DNA from: Candidatus Krumholzibacteriia bacterium
GTDB taxonomy: Bacteria > Krumholzibacteriota > Krumholzibacteriia > G020349025
Direction of reading: 5' to 3'
DNA: 64,000 nt
Assembly (NCBI GenBank): GCA_035649275.1
Contig: DASRJW010000101.1
Coordinates: 165,473-229,472, forward strand
This document shows positions 37,328-46,356 of the stretch, one piece after another (positions within the stretch are counted from its first letter, which is position 1; every line of letters starts with the position of its first letter). The notes beneath the pieces are model-generated. The model had not been told where the DNA came from. It saw only the letters and a program-made list of their open reading frames with translations, and made no database searches. Both the position numbers and the translations under genes were made by a program.

Positions 37328-39427
37328 ATGCGTTCCGCTCGCAGAGGAGGAGTCGTGGTAAAGTGGCCTGACCTCTCGGGCCGCCGAACGCCGGTGGACC
37401 CCGAGGCGAACGGAGGCGGCGTGAGCGTCGACCCCTCCCTCCTGCACCTCGAAGCCCTGGAGCGGGACCTGGGGCAGGCCAGCTCCGCTCCGAGCGCGGC
37501 GCGGGCCCTGAAGGCATTACGCGAGCACATCGAGGGTGCCCTCGCCGCCCGCCAGGCCCTCGACGCCGACCTGGAGCGCCTGCGGGAGTCGGAAGAGCGC
37601 TGGCGCTCCATCGCCACCAACCCCTTCGATTTCGTCACCATCGTCGATACGAACGCCGTCTTCCTGTACGTGAACCGCACCGCCCCCGGGGTGTCGGAGG
37701 CGGATCTCATCGGCAAGGCGAGCATCTACGACTGGACGGCTCCGGAGTACCACGCCTCGATCCGTAGCGCCCTGGAGCTGACGCTCCGCACCGCCGAGCC
37801 CTCGTACTACGAGGCCTACTCGCCCCAAGTGGGAGCCTGGTACGGCTCCGTCGTCGGGCCCGTGGTCCGAGACGACCGTGTGGTCGCGCTCTCGGTGCAG
37901 GCCCGGGACATCACCAAGCACAAGAAGGCGGAGCTGGGGCTGCGGGACAGCGAGGAGCGCTTCCGCCAGCTGGCGGAGAACATCGAGGACGTTTTCTTCC
38001 TCATCGAACCCACCAGCGGGCGCGTCCTCTACACCAGCCCGACCTACGAGAAGCTCTGGGGCCGTTCGCTGCCCGAAATCTACGGCAACATGGCGGCCTG
38101 GCTGGAGGGGCTCCACCCCGACGACCGGCCGAAGATCCAGGCGCGCTACGCCAGCATGCTCGCAACCTGCAGGGGGGAGAGCACGGAGTTCTCTTTCGGT
38201 AGCTCCTTGGCGATGCGGATCGTGCGCCCCGACGGCTCGGTGCGCCACGCGCGCGCGCGTTTGTTCCCGGTGCGGGACGCCTGGGGCCGGGTGCAGCGCG
38301 TGGCCGGCGTGGTCAGCGATCTCACCGAACGGGTGGAAGCGGAGATGAAGCTGGCCGAGGCGGAGGCGCGTTTCCGCACTCTGGTGGAGAAGCTGCCCGT
38401 GATCAGCTACATCACCGCTCGCGACGATCCAGGCAAGGCGCTGTACATCAGCCCGCAGATCGAGGCGAAGCTCGGCTACCCACTGCAGGAGTGGACCCAG
38501 GACCCGGAGTTCTGGCTCGCCCGCGTGCATCCGGAGGATCGCGAGCGCTTCCTCGCGGCGCAGCGCGCTTTCCTCGACGGCAGCGCGCCGCTGCGCTGCC
38601 GCTACCGTCTGATGACGCGCGACGGCCGCGAGCTCTGGTTCCACGACGAGGCCGTCTTGGTTCCCGGGGGACCTGGGGAGCCGGCGCGGATTCAGGGAGT
38701 GCTCCTCGATATGACCGAAGCCGAAGAAGCTCGCGCCGAGCAGCAGAGGGCCCGTGAAGGGGCCTCGCATCTGGTGGGTGTGCAAGAGATGGAGCGCCGC
38801 AAGATCGCCCGGGAGCTGCACGACGAGATCGGTCAGGCGCTCACGGGGCTCAACTTCCTGCTCCAGTCGGTGCACGAGTGCCCCGGGGAGAGCGCCAGCG
38901 TGGTGCAGGAGGCGCGCTCCCTGGTGGGAGAGCTCATGGAGCGGGTCCGCAACCTGTCGCTGGAGCTCCGGCCGTCCATGCTCGACGATCTCGGGCTCCT
39001 GGCGACGCTCCTCTGGATGTTCGAGCGCTTCGAGAAGCAGACTCGCGTGCAGGTGAGTTTCGAGCATCGCGGTCTCGACGTACGTTTCGACTGCGAGCTG
39101 GAAACAGCGGCTTATCGCATCGTGCAAGAAGCGCTGACCAACGTGGCACGCCATGCCGGCGTGCGGGAAGTCGATGTACGCGCCAGCTGTGACGGCTCCA
39201 TCCTGGACCTGCGGATCGAGGATGCTGGGTGCGGCTTCGAGGCCGGCTGCCGGCCCCGCAACGGGCATGGCAGCGGTCTGGCAGGCATGCGCGAGCGCGT
39301 CACTCTCCTCGGCGGCGAGTTCCTGCTCGACTCGCAGTCCGGGCGTGGAACTTACATCAGCGTGCGGTTGCCCGTCGTCGGACGGCTGCGCCCGGAGGCC
39401 GTGAACCCTGGAGGTGAAGGATCATGA
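37328..39427 (+). CDS. PAS-domain sensor histidine kinase, NarL-type (HisKA_3)
   Basis: 699 residues, soluble. No membrane span is seen. A short coiled coil (about 50-95) leads into three PAS domains (about 85-200, 210-340 and 345-475). The first has WRSIATNPFDFVTIVDTNAV, the second RQLAENIEDVFFLIEPTSGR and the third FRTLVEKLPVISYITARDDP. The HisKA_3 phospho-acceptor motif is RKIARELHDEIGQALTGLN. The HATPase domain has the N-box in VQEALTNVARHA and G boxes in GSGLAGMRERV. Its stop overlaps the ATG of the response regulator, so the two form a pair. The start is uncertain: GTG 37355 and GTG 37421 also have Shine-Dalgarno-like sequences. PAS ligands are unknown. Confidence 0.9.
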   Translation: MRSARRGGVVVKWPDLSGRRTPVDPEANGGGVSVDPSLLHLEALERDLGQASSAPSAARALKALREHIEGALAARQALDADLERLRESEERWRSIATNPFDFVTIVDTNAVFLYVNRTAPGVSEADLIGKASIYDWTAPEYHASIRSALELTLRTAEPSYYEAYSPQVGAWYGSVVGPVVRDDRVVALSVQARDITKHKKAELGLRDSEERFRQLAENIEDVFFLIEPTSGRVLYTSPTYEKLWGRSLPEIYGNMAAWLEGLHPDDRPKIQARYASMLATCRGESTEFSFGSSLAMRIVRPDGSVRHARARLFPVRDAWGRVQRVAGVVSDLTERVEAEMKLAEAEARFRTLVEKLPVISYITARDDPGKALYISPQIEAKLGYPLQEWTQDPEFWLARVHPEDRERFLAAQRAFLDGSAPLRCRYRLMTRDGRELWFHDEAVLVPGGPGEPARIQGVLLDMTEAEEARAEQQRAREGASHLVGVQEMERRKIARELHDEIGQALTGLNFLLQSVHECPGESASVVQEARSLVGELMERVRNLSLELRPSMLDDLGLLATLLWMFERFEKQTRVQVSFEHRGLDVRFDCELETAAYRIVQEALTNVARHAGVREVDVRASCDGSILDLRIEDAGCGFEAGCRPRNGHGSGLAGMRERVTLLGGEFLLDSQSGRGTYISVRLPVVGRLRPEAVNPGGEGS

Positions 39428-40164
39428 AAGTGCGGATGCTGCTGGCAGACGACCATGGGATCCTGCGGCAGACGCTGCGAATTTGTCTGGCGCAGCAGCC
39501 GGATTTCGAGCTGGTCGGGGAAGCCAAGGACGGCCTCGAGACGATGGCACAGGTGGAGAAGCTGCGTCCCGACCTCCTTCTCCTCGATCTCTCCATGCCC
39601 GGCCTGCCCGGCCTCGAAGTTCTGCGCCGGGTGCGACAGCGCTTTCCTAGAACACGCGTCGTCGTGCTCTCCATGCACAAAGATCAAGCCTACGTCCTGC
39701 GGGCGCTGCAGAACGGCGCCTCCGGCTACGTCCTCAAGGAAGCCGATGCCGCGGACCTGGTGCACGCCGTGCGCGAGGTGATGGCGGGGCGCAGCTACCT
39801 GAGTCCGCCCTTCACCGAGTCGACCCTCGAGGAGTACAAGAAGAAGGCGGCGAACGGCGACGTGGATCCCTACGACCTGCTGACGAACCGGGAAAAAGAA
39901 GTCCTGCAGCTCGTCGCCGAGGGCAACACCAACCCTCAGGTGGGCAAGCGGCTCTTCATCAACGCCCGGACGGTGGAGTCCCACCGGGCCCACGTCATGG
40001 AGAAGCTGGGCCTGAAGAACCATGCCGAGCTCGTGCGTTTCGCCGTCTCCCGTGGTCTCGTGAGCGCCATCGGTCCGGCGCCGGAGCCAGGGGACGCGAG
40101 CGGGCCCGCACCCGGAACGTCGCGCCAGGGAACCGATGAGTCGCCGGAGGTCTGGGCCGGTTGA
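39424..40164 (+). CDS. NarL/FixJ family response regulator
   Basis: 246 residues. The receiver domain has the acidic pair LLADDHGI and phospho-acceptor Asp in LLLLDLSMPGLPG (about residue 58). The switch Ser is in VLSMHKD, and the Lys is in YVLKEAD. The LuxR-type helix-turn-helix is near 155-215: LTNREKEVLQLVAEGNTNPQ and TVESHRAHVMEKLGL. A disordered tail of about 30 residues follows. The ATG overlaps the kinase stop. The targets are not identifiable; no repeated operator-like sequence was seen upstream of neighbours. Confidence 0.94.
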   Translation: MKVRMLLADDHGILRQTLRICLAQQPDFELVGEAKDGLETMAQVEKLRPDLLLLDLSMPGLPGLEVLRRVRQRFPRTRVVVLSMHKDQAYVLRALQNGASGYVLKEADAADLVHAVREVMAGRSYLSPPFTESTLEEYKKKAANGDVDPYDLLTNREKEVLQLVAEGNTNPQVGKRLFINARTVESHRAHVMEKLGLKNHAELVRFAVSRGLVSAIGPAPEPGDASGPAPGTSRQGTDESPEVWAG

Positions 40165-40565
40165 GAGGCCGGCGCTCTAGTCCGTCTGGAGAAAAATCCG
40201 CAGGTCTACGGATTGTCGGCGACCGACCGGATATGGATGATTGTGCTCGTATCACGTCCCGAGCGGAACCAGGGTGCCGCCGTTTCTCCTCCCTCCCGGT
40301 AGCGGGGCCTGTGACTTGGCAGCGGCGGCACCCCTCCGAATTGAGCCAAAGCCGTGGGGGTGACCAGGCTCCAAGGGAAGCGGGGGCCTGGGACAGGAAG
40401 CCACATCGACGCACGGACGCACACCCCCACGGCGGCGCTCCCCCTGACGCAACGCAAAAAACCGTCTGCATAAATATCCGCCGCTCCATGAGCGGGCGTC
40501 TCTCGTGTGAGCGGTTCCCGGACACATCAGTCCTTCAGAGCAGCGCTCGTGGAGGGGCGGTTCAC
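40165..40565 (+). other. 401-nt gap without recognised gene, lower G+C
   Basis: Base composition is clearly less GC-rich than the surroundings, with A-runs (gagaaaaatcc, gcaaaaaacc) and TAAATA at 40471-40476 as a possible -10. An open frame runs through on the plus strand, but its translation is low-complexity with no conserved look. No match to a riboswitch class I know. Confidence 0.4.
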
Positions 40566-40994
40566 ATGATCGAGATGACCTGGTCCGAGATCGTCCGTGC
40601 GTTGTTCATACCTCGGGAAAAGAAAAGGAAAGGTCCCGATCCCGACCCGAGGGTCGACGTCCTGGTGAGAATGGTGTTTGACCTTCAGATGGAAGTCGAA
40701 GCCCTGCGCGCCGCGCAGTTGGCGTCGAACATCGGTGCCGCCGGTAGTCCTGACTCGGCCTATGGGCGTGCCTACCGAGACACCGCCTATCTCACGCACG
40801 ACTCTTCCGGCCCATCATCGGGTCTCGACAAGCTCCTCAGGCTGTTCTATCCGTCAAAAGCCAGTGAAGAGCTCGGATTCTCGGGATCGCCACGGACATG
40901 GAGAGAGTGCTTGATGCTCCACCGCCTCGGGTTCTCGGAGGGACAAGTTCGCACATGGAAGCAAGAGGCTATGGATGCCGAGCTGTTTACATAG
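40566..40994 (+). CDS. Small protein of unknown function, atypical composition
   Basis: 142 residues, hypothetical. GGAGGGG lies just before ATG 40566. The protein begins MIEMTWSEIVRALFIPREKK, with an amphipathic helix, then a basic segment (KKRKGPDPDP), a coiled-coil-like helix (MVFDLQMEVEALRAAQLASN) and a Ser/Gly-rich middle. The C-terminal WRECLMLHRLGFSEGQVRTW resembles a small helix-turn-helix-like or zinc-independent helical domain, but I do not recognise it. Codon use is less GC3-biased than in neighbours, suggesting later acquisition. It could be a small regulator. Confidence 0.55.
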   Translation: MIEMTWSEIVRALFIPREKKRKGPDPDPRVDVLVRMVFDLQMEVEALRAAQLASNIGAAGSPDSAYGRAYRDTAYLTHDSSGPSSGLDKLLRLFYPSKASEELGFSGSPRTWRECLMLHRLGFSEGQVRTWKQEAMDAELFT

Positions 40995-40995
40995 A

Positions 40996-41011
40996 GCCAC
41001 GCTGACGTGGC
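40996..41011. terminator. Small perfect hairpin between convergent genes
   Basis: GCCACG-CTGA-CGTGGC starts 2 nt after the stop of the small orphan gene and lies 47 nt from the stop of the convergent PfpI-TPR gene. No U-tract. Confidence 0.4.
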
Positions 41012-41057
41012 GGGCACGCCGTGGAACTCGCCTGGGAGACGTCGATCGAGCCCCCTA

Positions 41058-42206
41058 CTAGCGCTTGGCCGTCTCGCCGGCGGCAGCGGGCTGGGCTAGC
41101 AACGACTCGAAGCGCGGATCGTCGCGTAGCAGCGCCAGATCCTCGTCCATCCGCGCGTGCTCGCGATGTTGTAAGCCGGCGTCGCAGGCCTTCCCCAAGT
41201 ACTCCAGCGCCTTCTCCTTGTCCTGCTCGAGCCCGGCGCTGCAGGCGGCGTTGTACCAGGCCGAGGCCGCGAGGTCGGGAGAGCGCGCCGCCTTCGCGTA
41301 GGCTTTCACCGCATCGTCGTAGCGCTTGCTCGAGTAGCAAGCGTTGCCGAGCTGCAGCCAGCTGGTATTGTCGCCCGGTTCCTCTTGGACGAGCTGCTCG
41401 CAGATCTGGATCGCTGCAGCGGGGTTGTTTTCCCGCGTGTAGATGTCGGCCTGTTGCAGGCGCCGGCCGCGCTCGTCGAGGCTCGGGTTCAGCACCGAGT
41501 AGTCCTTCGCGAGGTACGCCTCGGGAGTCCAGCGGTATTCCATGTACTGAGCCGTGCGGTCCGCCACGTGCCGCCCGAGCAGGCGCGCCACGACGTGCAG
41601 GGACCCGTCGATTCCCGCGGAGACGCCCGCCGTGGTCACGATCTGGCCGTTGTCCACCAGGCGGGCGCCCCGTTGCACCCGTGTCTTGGTGAACTGCTTC
41701 TCGAACGCATCGATGGCGCCGTACCAAGTCGTGGCGGCCTTGTCGTCCAAGAGCCCCGCCTTGCCGAGCACGAACGCACCAGTGCACACCGAGAGCGCGA
41801 CCTCCGCATTCTTGGCCGCCTCGCTCGCCCAGGCGAAGAACTCGGGGTCGTTCAGCACCGAGCTGCCGCCGCCGCCGGGGAAGACGATGATGTCGGGCTT
41901 GGGGGCGTCTGCCATCGCGTAGTCGGGCTGCACGTCGATGAACCCCTGGCTCACAATCGGATCCTTCGTTTTCGACACCGTGTACACGTTGAAGGCAGGC
42001 TCGTTGCCCCGCTGCGCCATGTGACCGGCGGCGGCGAAGACCTCACTGGGACCGGCCCAGTCGAGGATCTCGGCACCGTTCCAGATGGCGATCGCGACGT
42101 TCCGCGTGTATTTCTTCGTGGGCTCGTCCGCGGAGACCGGGCCGCGTCCGCTCGTGAGGACCACTGCGATCGCGATCCAGGCGCCGGCTTGGATTCTGCC
42201 GTGCAT
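41058..42206 (-). CDS. Exported DJ-1/PfpI domain protein with C-terminal TPRs
   Basis: 382 residues. A signal peptide (IAIAVVLTSGRGPVSADE) precedes a DJ-1/PfpI domain of the GlxA/isonitrile-hydratase-like branch: IWNGAEILDWAGPSEVFAAA and nucleophile ALSVCTGAFVLGKAGLLDD. From about residue 255 there are at least two TPR repeats (SWLQLGNACYSSKRYDDAVK, ASAWYNAACSAGLEQDKEKA). A periplasmic PfpI-TPR fusion is uncommon. It lies 52 nt behind the GlxA-type regulator gene and is probably co-transcribed or regulated by it. AGGAGGAGAG precedes the ATG. Confidence 0.85.
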   Translation of the reverse strand: MHGRIQAGAWIAIAVVLTSGRGPVSADEPTKKYTRNVAIAIWNGAEILDWAGPSEVFAAAGHMAQRGNEPAFNVYTVSKTKDPIVSQGFIDVQPDYAMADAPKPDIIVFPGGGGSSVLNDPEFFAWASEAAKNAEVALSVCTGAFVLGKAGLLDDKAATTWYGAIDAFEKQFTKTRVQRGARLVDNGQIVTTAGVSAGIDGSLHVVARLLGRHVADRTAQYMEYRWTPEAYLAKDYSVLNPSLDERGRRLQQADIYTRENNPAAAIQICEQLVQEEPGDNTSWLQLGNACYSSKRYDDAVKAYAKAARSPDLAASAWYNAACSAGLEQDKEKALEYLGKACDAGLQHREHARMDEDLALLRDDPRFESLLAQPAAAGETAKR

Positions 42207-42258
42207 CTGACTCTCCTCCTTCAGGCGCGCCGGGTGCGGCCGGCGACCGCCACTTCAT

Positions 42259-43254
42259 TCACGATGCTTGCATCTGCTTGCGAGGACTTTGCCGTGCGCT
42301 GCTCAACGTCGAGCCGTGCTGCTGCTTCCAAAGCCGCCGGAGCTGCCGGGCATCCTCGTAACCACAGCGGCCGGCAATGGCTTCCAGGGTCAATCCCTGG
42401 TTTTCGAGGAGCGATTGGGCCACTTCCAGCTTCACCTTGTGGGCGAAGCGGGTCAGCGTGACCCCGGTGGCTTCGCGGAAGAGGCGCGTCAGGTGCCGCG
42501 GGCTGACCGCCGCCACGGCGGCCAGGGACTCCAGCGTGGCCTTGCGCTCCGGGTGCTCGACGATCCAGTCCTGGACGCGGTGCACGCCCGGATGGGTGTG
42601 GTCGCGATGCTGGAGATAGATCGACGCCTGCGCGCTTTCGCCGCTGCGCCGCATATACACGACCATCTCGCGCGCCACCTTGGCGACGAGCGCCGGCCCA
42701 TGATCTTCCTGGATGAGTGCGAGGGTCATGTCGATGCCCGAGGCTTCTCCCGCGCTCGTCACCACGTTGCCGTCGCGAACGAAGAGGCGGTTGTCGAGCA
42801 CGCGGGCGGTCGGGCTCCACTCCACGAGCTTGTCCAGGATCTTCCAGTGCGTCGTGCAGAGCCTTCCTTCCAGCACGCCGGCCCGGGCAAGGACGAAGGC
42901 ACCCGAGCAGATCGAGCTCAGGCGACGCGACCGTGCGGCCGCGAGTCGGAGCCAATCCCCAGGGACGTCGACCTGCTCGAGCTGTGTCGACTCGATTCCA
43001 GGGACGAGGATCCAGTCGTCCGGGCTGACGGCGGGCAGAGGCTCGATAGCAGAGAATACGAAGCCCTGCGCACTTCGGACCTCGCTCGCGACGCCGACAT
43101 AGTGCAGCTCGTAGCGGGCCCCGAAGCCGTTCGCTTCGTACACCGCCTGCACCGGCCCAGCGAAGTCGAGGGCGTGAACCGCAGGGAGCATGAGAACGAG
43201 GACGCGACGCGGGGCCTCGGGTCGGGGTTTCTCCAGGACATCGAAGGGTGTCAT
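42259..43254 (-). CDS. GlxA-type transcriptional regulator (DJ-1/PfpI + AraC HTH)
   Basis: 331 residues from ATG 43254. The N-terminal PfpI-like sensor domain has LPAVHALDFAGPVQAVYEAN and SSICSGAFVLARAGVLEG with the conserved Cys. The C-terminal AraC/XylS DNA-binding domain has both helix-turn-helices (LAAVAAVSPRHLTRLFREAT and LEAIAGRCGYEDARQLRRLW). Members often control amino-acid or betaine catabolism; here the adjacent PfpI-TPR gene is the obvious target. An in-frame GTG at 43269 adds five residues but would overlap the -10 box. ATG 43254 would be leaderless. Confidence 0.9.
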   Translation of the reverse strand: MTPFDVLEKPRPEAPRRVLVLMLPAVHALDFAGPVQAVYEANGFGARYELHYVGVASEVRSAQGFVFSAIEPLPAVSPDDWILVPGIESTQLEQVDVPGDWLRLAAARSRRLSSICSGAFVLARAGVLEGRLCTTHWKILDKLVEWSPTARVLDNRLFVRDGNVVTSAGEASGIDMTLALIQEDHGPALVAKVAREMVVYMRRSGESAQASIYLQHRDHTHPGVHRVQDWIVEHPERKATLESLAAVAAVSPRHLTRLFREATGVTLTRFAHKVKLEVAQSLLENQGLTLEAIAGRCGYEDARQLRRLWKQQHGSTLSSARQSPRKQMQAS

Positions 43255-43260
43255 GGAGAA

Positions 43261-43266
43261 ATCGTA
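43261..43266 (-). promoter_or_regulatory. Possible -10 (TACGAT) giving a leaderless GlxA-type mRNA
   Basis: TACGAT on the minus strand ends 7 nt from the ATG. The surrounding 43260-43292 is AT-rich, with TTGAAT just upstream but at poor spacing. Confidence 0.35.
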
Positions 43267-43320
43267 CACTAAATCAATTCAATGGATTAGGACAAAGAGC
43301 GGATGAATCAGGCCATCGTC

Positions 43321-45135
43321 CTAGCGCGGCGACTCGGGTGCAGGAGGGGCGAGGGGCGTGGCGGGACGGCGGGAGCCGGGGCGCTGGGAAGCCCCCTGCG
43401 GCGAGGAGGGCGAGGTGGCTGTCTTTACCGCCGGCTGCAGGCTCCGCCAGCGATGCAGGGGTACCAACCCGGTGCCGATGATGGCGAGCTGGGTGGCGAC
43501 GAAGGTGAACATCCAGAAGATCGCCGAATCGATGAAGCCGTAGGCGTGCAGCCCCACCCCCAGCATGTTGGTGCCGAACCAGGACCAGCTGGTGACGATG
43601 TTGCCGGCCACCGCCATCACTGCCAGGCCGCGCTGACGGATCATCCCGCCCCAGCGCGCGTGCAAGATGAGGGCGTTCCAGAGCACGATGAGTAGGGCGC
43701 CGTTCTCCTTCGGATCCCAGCCCCAGAAGCGGCCCCAGGACTGATCGGCCCAGATGCCACCCAGGATGGTGCCGACGAAGCTGAAGAGGGTGGCGAAACA
43801 GAGGATGCCGTAGATCATCCGCGGCAGGTTCACCTGCTCCTGCGCGGTGAGCGAGCGGGTGAAGACACCGCGGAGGATGTAGAGGATGCCGAGGAAGCCG
43901 GCCAGGAAAGTCGAGGCGTAGCCGAGGGTGATGACCACCACGTGCGTCGCCAGCCAGAAGTTGGTGTCGAGCACCGCCTGCATCATCGTCATGGTATCGC
44001 CATCGAGAGAAAGGTTGTGCGCCACGAGGAGGGTGAGGAAGCCCATGCCCGCCGCGGTGGCGGCGCCGACGCCGTTGCGGTAGAAGCGCTCCAGGAAGAG
44101 TCCGAGCACCGCGCCGCCCCAGCCGACGAAGATGGCCGACGAGTACAGATTCGTGACCGGCGGGCGCCCTTGAACATAGGTGCGCACGACGAGACCGAAG
44201 GTATGCATGGCGAGCCCGACGCCGAGCACCCAGAGCGCCGTCGTCGCCAGCGACCGCGAGAGGCGGAGCCAGCTGAGCGACGCCAGGATGAAGACGATGA
44301 CGTACAGACCCAAGGCGTGCAGGAACGGGGCGGAGCGATTGAAGAGGAGCTCGGTGCGCATCCGGCTCCCATGCACGGTAGGCGCGGAGCGCAGCCACTC
44401 CATGTAGGCAGCGGGCGCGGCGGCGAAGGCCGCGGTATCCTGGCTCCGCCAAGCCTGGAGCGTGCCCGTCCACGCCGCGGTGGCGGGCGAGGTGTTGCCG
44501 TGCTCCTGGGCCTGGTGCTCGGCGGAAGCGATGGAGCCCCAGGCGTCCGGCGCGGCCGGATCGAGGGGCGGCACGAGCAAGAGGTTCGCCCAGTCCTCGA
44601 CGTTGAAAACCAGTGTCAGCTTCTGGGCCAGGTCGACGACCGCTCTCTGATAGTGATCGCGACTTCCGGCGGGCAGCTGGGTGGCACGCTGGATCTGCGC
44701 TTCCAATGCTTCCCGGTGCTGCACGATTTCATCGACCGAGAAGTACTTGCGCTCCCGCTCCGCTCCCAGGAGAGCCTTGAGATCCGGATGATCGACGCGA
44801 ACGACGCGATAGCCTCGGGCTTGCTCCGGCCGCGCCATGACGTCGAGCAGCCAGGCGAGCGCCGGCCGCCGCTCGTGGCCCTTGGCTTCCTTGCGCTCCG
44901 AGGTGCCGTCGGTACCGGCGAGATAGAAGCTCTGGCGGCCGGAGACGATGAGGAGCGTCGAGCGGGCGAAGGTGTCGAGCGGCTTGGTGCGGCCCAGGTC
45001 CACGACGGGCATGCCGGCAGCACGGGAAAGAGGCATGACGCCGTCCCGCGGCGGGCGGAAGGCGGAAGCGACGTAGAGGAGGGCGAGGAGGACGCCCACC
45101 CAGGGCAGAGCGCGCGCTGCGGCCGGGACTTTCAT
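43321..45135 (-). CDS. ccsA: Cytochrome c biogenesis protein CcsA/ResC
   Basis: 604 residues. Membrane protein that handles haem in System II cytochrome c maturation. A first span near the N-terminus is followed by a long extracytoplasmic region (about 30-275). Eight or so spans then carry the WWD-type haem motif WGRFWGWDPKENGALLIVLW. Conserved His residues lie in HNLSLDGD and near the end of the domain. The large soluble insertion before the core is longer than in plant/cyanobacterial CcsA and resembles the extended ResC versions of other bacteria. The C-terminal tail is Pro/Ser-rich. ATGA overlap with resB. Confidence 0.93.
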   Translation of the reverse strand: MKVPAAARALPWVGVLLALLYVASAFRPPRDGVMPLSRAAGMPVVDLGRTKPLDTFARSTLLIVSGRQSFYLAGTDGTSERKEAKGHERRPALAWLLDVMARPEQARGYRVVRVDHPDLKALLGAERERKYFSVDEIVQHREALEAQIQRATQLPAGSRDHYQRAVVDLAQKLTLVFNVEDWANLLLVPPLDPAAPDAWGSIASAEHQAQEHGNTSPATAAWTGTLQAWRSQDTAAFAAAPAAYMEWLRSAPTVHGSRMRTELLFNRSAPFLHALGLYVIVFILASLSWLRLSRSLATTALWVLGVGLAMHTFGLVVRTYVQGRPPVTNLYSSAIFVGWGGAVLGLFLERFYRNGVGAATAAGMGFLTLLVAHNLSLDGDTMTMMQAVLDTNFWLATHVVVITLGYASTFLAGFLGILYILRGVFTRSLTAQEQVNLPRMIYGILCFATLFSFVGTILGGIWADQSWGRFWGWDPKENGALLIVLWNALILHARWGGMIRQRGLAVMAVAGNIVTSWSWFGTNMLGVGLHAYGFIDSAIFWMFTFVATQLAIIGTGLVPLHRWRSLQPAVKTATSPSSPQGASQRPGSRRPATPLAPPAPESPR

Positions 45136-46343
45136 GCCGTTCTCGTCCTCCGGAGGAAGCGCTTCAGGTGCATGCCGAAGTGCACGATCATCCCCAACGC
45201 CCCCAGGGTACAGGCGATATAGGGCAAGAGCCAGCCGGGGTTGCGCACTACTTGCAGCACGGTGCCGGTGTCGCCTTGCTTGAAGCTCGCCTGGTAGAAG
45301 GTCTCGCCGCGATAACGCAGCGGGTTGTTCATGTAGATCAGCACTTCCCGGTCCTCGTTCTGGGTCGCGTCGACCAGGCGGATGCGGCTGGAGAAGTTGC
45401 GCGGCGTCTCCGTCCCCAGGTAGCGGTCGTGTTCGAAGTCGAGGAGCGAGATCGAGTAGGGCTTGTAGTCCCGCACGTAGCGCAGCGCCATCCGATAGGT
45501 CTTGTCGCCCACCACCACGTCCTGCGGCCCGAAGCGCGGCATGAGGGAGAAGTAGAGCGCTGCGAGATAGGTGCCCCGGCTCTCGCCATCGGCGAGCACG
45601 GTGATGTAGGCGGCCGGCAGGTCGATCTCGTCCTGGTCGACGCCGCTCACCGACGGGCGCGGCCGGGCGCGGGCCCCGAGGCTGGCGGCGAAGCCGCGAT
45701 CGGCCACCGGGCCCAGGCCGGCGCCAGCGGCGGTCAGCTCGGTGCCGTCGACCAGCTCCGCGTTCGGGTAGAAGGCCTCGACCTGCAGCACGAAGGGTAG
45801 CCGTGCGTCCTGGATGCGTCCCCGGTGGCGCAGCCGCGACTCGGGAACGACGACCACGTGGTCGGTTTGCGCGCCGGAAGGATCGATGATGGCGAGCTCG
45901 ACGTTGCGAGTGTCCTCGGCGTAGTTCACCGTCTGCCCCTCGTCGATGCTCATCCTCGCCTCGTCGGCGAAGATCCCCGTCACCAGCTCGCCGCAGAGGA
46001 GGAGCACGAGTCCGAAGTGGATGAGGAGGATGCCCAGGCGCTTGCGGGTGTAGCGGAAGCGCACGGTGTGCGCCGTGATCAGGTTGAGCATGAGCAGCCC
46101 ACCGATGAGCCAGCCCCCGGGGAAGGGGATGCCGCCGTGCACGTTCCAGTGTCGGGGCAGGAAGATGGCGAACGGGATCCAGACGAAGAAAGCACGGAAA
46201 TACGTCTTCAGTGTGGTCCAGATCCCCATGTCGATCTGCGCCCAGGTGCCGGAGAAGATGAGGAAGATGCCGCAGGCGAGAAGCACCACGGTGAGCTTGA
46301 GCGAGGCGAGGGGCTTGAAAGCGTTGCGCACGGTCGCGTTCAC
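45132..46343 (-). CDS. resB: Cytochrome c biogenesis protein ResB/Ccs1
   Basis: 403 residues. Partner of CcsA in System II. Three N-terminal spans (LASLKLTVVLLACGIFLIFS first) come before a large extracytoplasmic domain (about 145-350), and there is a last span near the C-terminus (WLLPYIACTLGALGMIVHFG). GTG 46343 is chosen: GAGGATGGG is upstream and conserved sequence begins immediately. A longer frame to 46394 would overlap the upstream gene's 3' end. The upstream stop is 13 nt away, so the three genes 47559 to 43321 probably form one operon. Confidence 0.9.
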   Translation of the reverse strand: MNATVRNAFKPLASLKLTVVLLACGIFLIFSGTWAQIDMGIWTTLKTYFRAFFVWIPFAIFLPRHWNVHGGIPFPGGWLIGGLLMLNLITAHTVRFRYTRKRLGILLIHFGLVLLLCGELVTGIFADEARMSIDEGQTVNYAEDTRNVELAIIDPSGAQTDHVVVVPESRLRHRGRIQDARLPFVLQVEAFYPNAELVDGTELTAAGAGLGPVADRGFAASLGARARPRPSVSGVDQDEIDLPAAYITVLADGESRGTYLAALYFSLMPRFGPQDVVVGDKTYRMALRYVRDYKPYSISLLDFEHDRYLGTETPRNFSSRIRLVDATQNEDREVLIYMNNPLRYRGETFYQASFKQGDTGTVLQVVRNPGWLLPYIACTLGALGMIVHFGMHLKRFLRRTRTA

Positions 46344-46356
46344 GGCGATCCCATCC

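Noticed and set aside
40280-40480. Possible riboswitch (GEMM-I or cobalamin-like) upstream of the small orphan gene
   Set aside because: Fragments such as AGCCAAAGCC recall motif pieces, but the conserved cores are missing or out of order.
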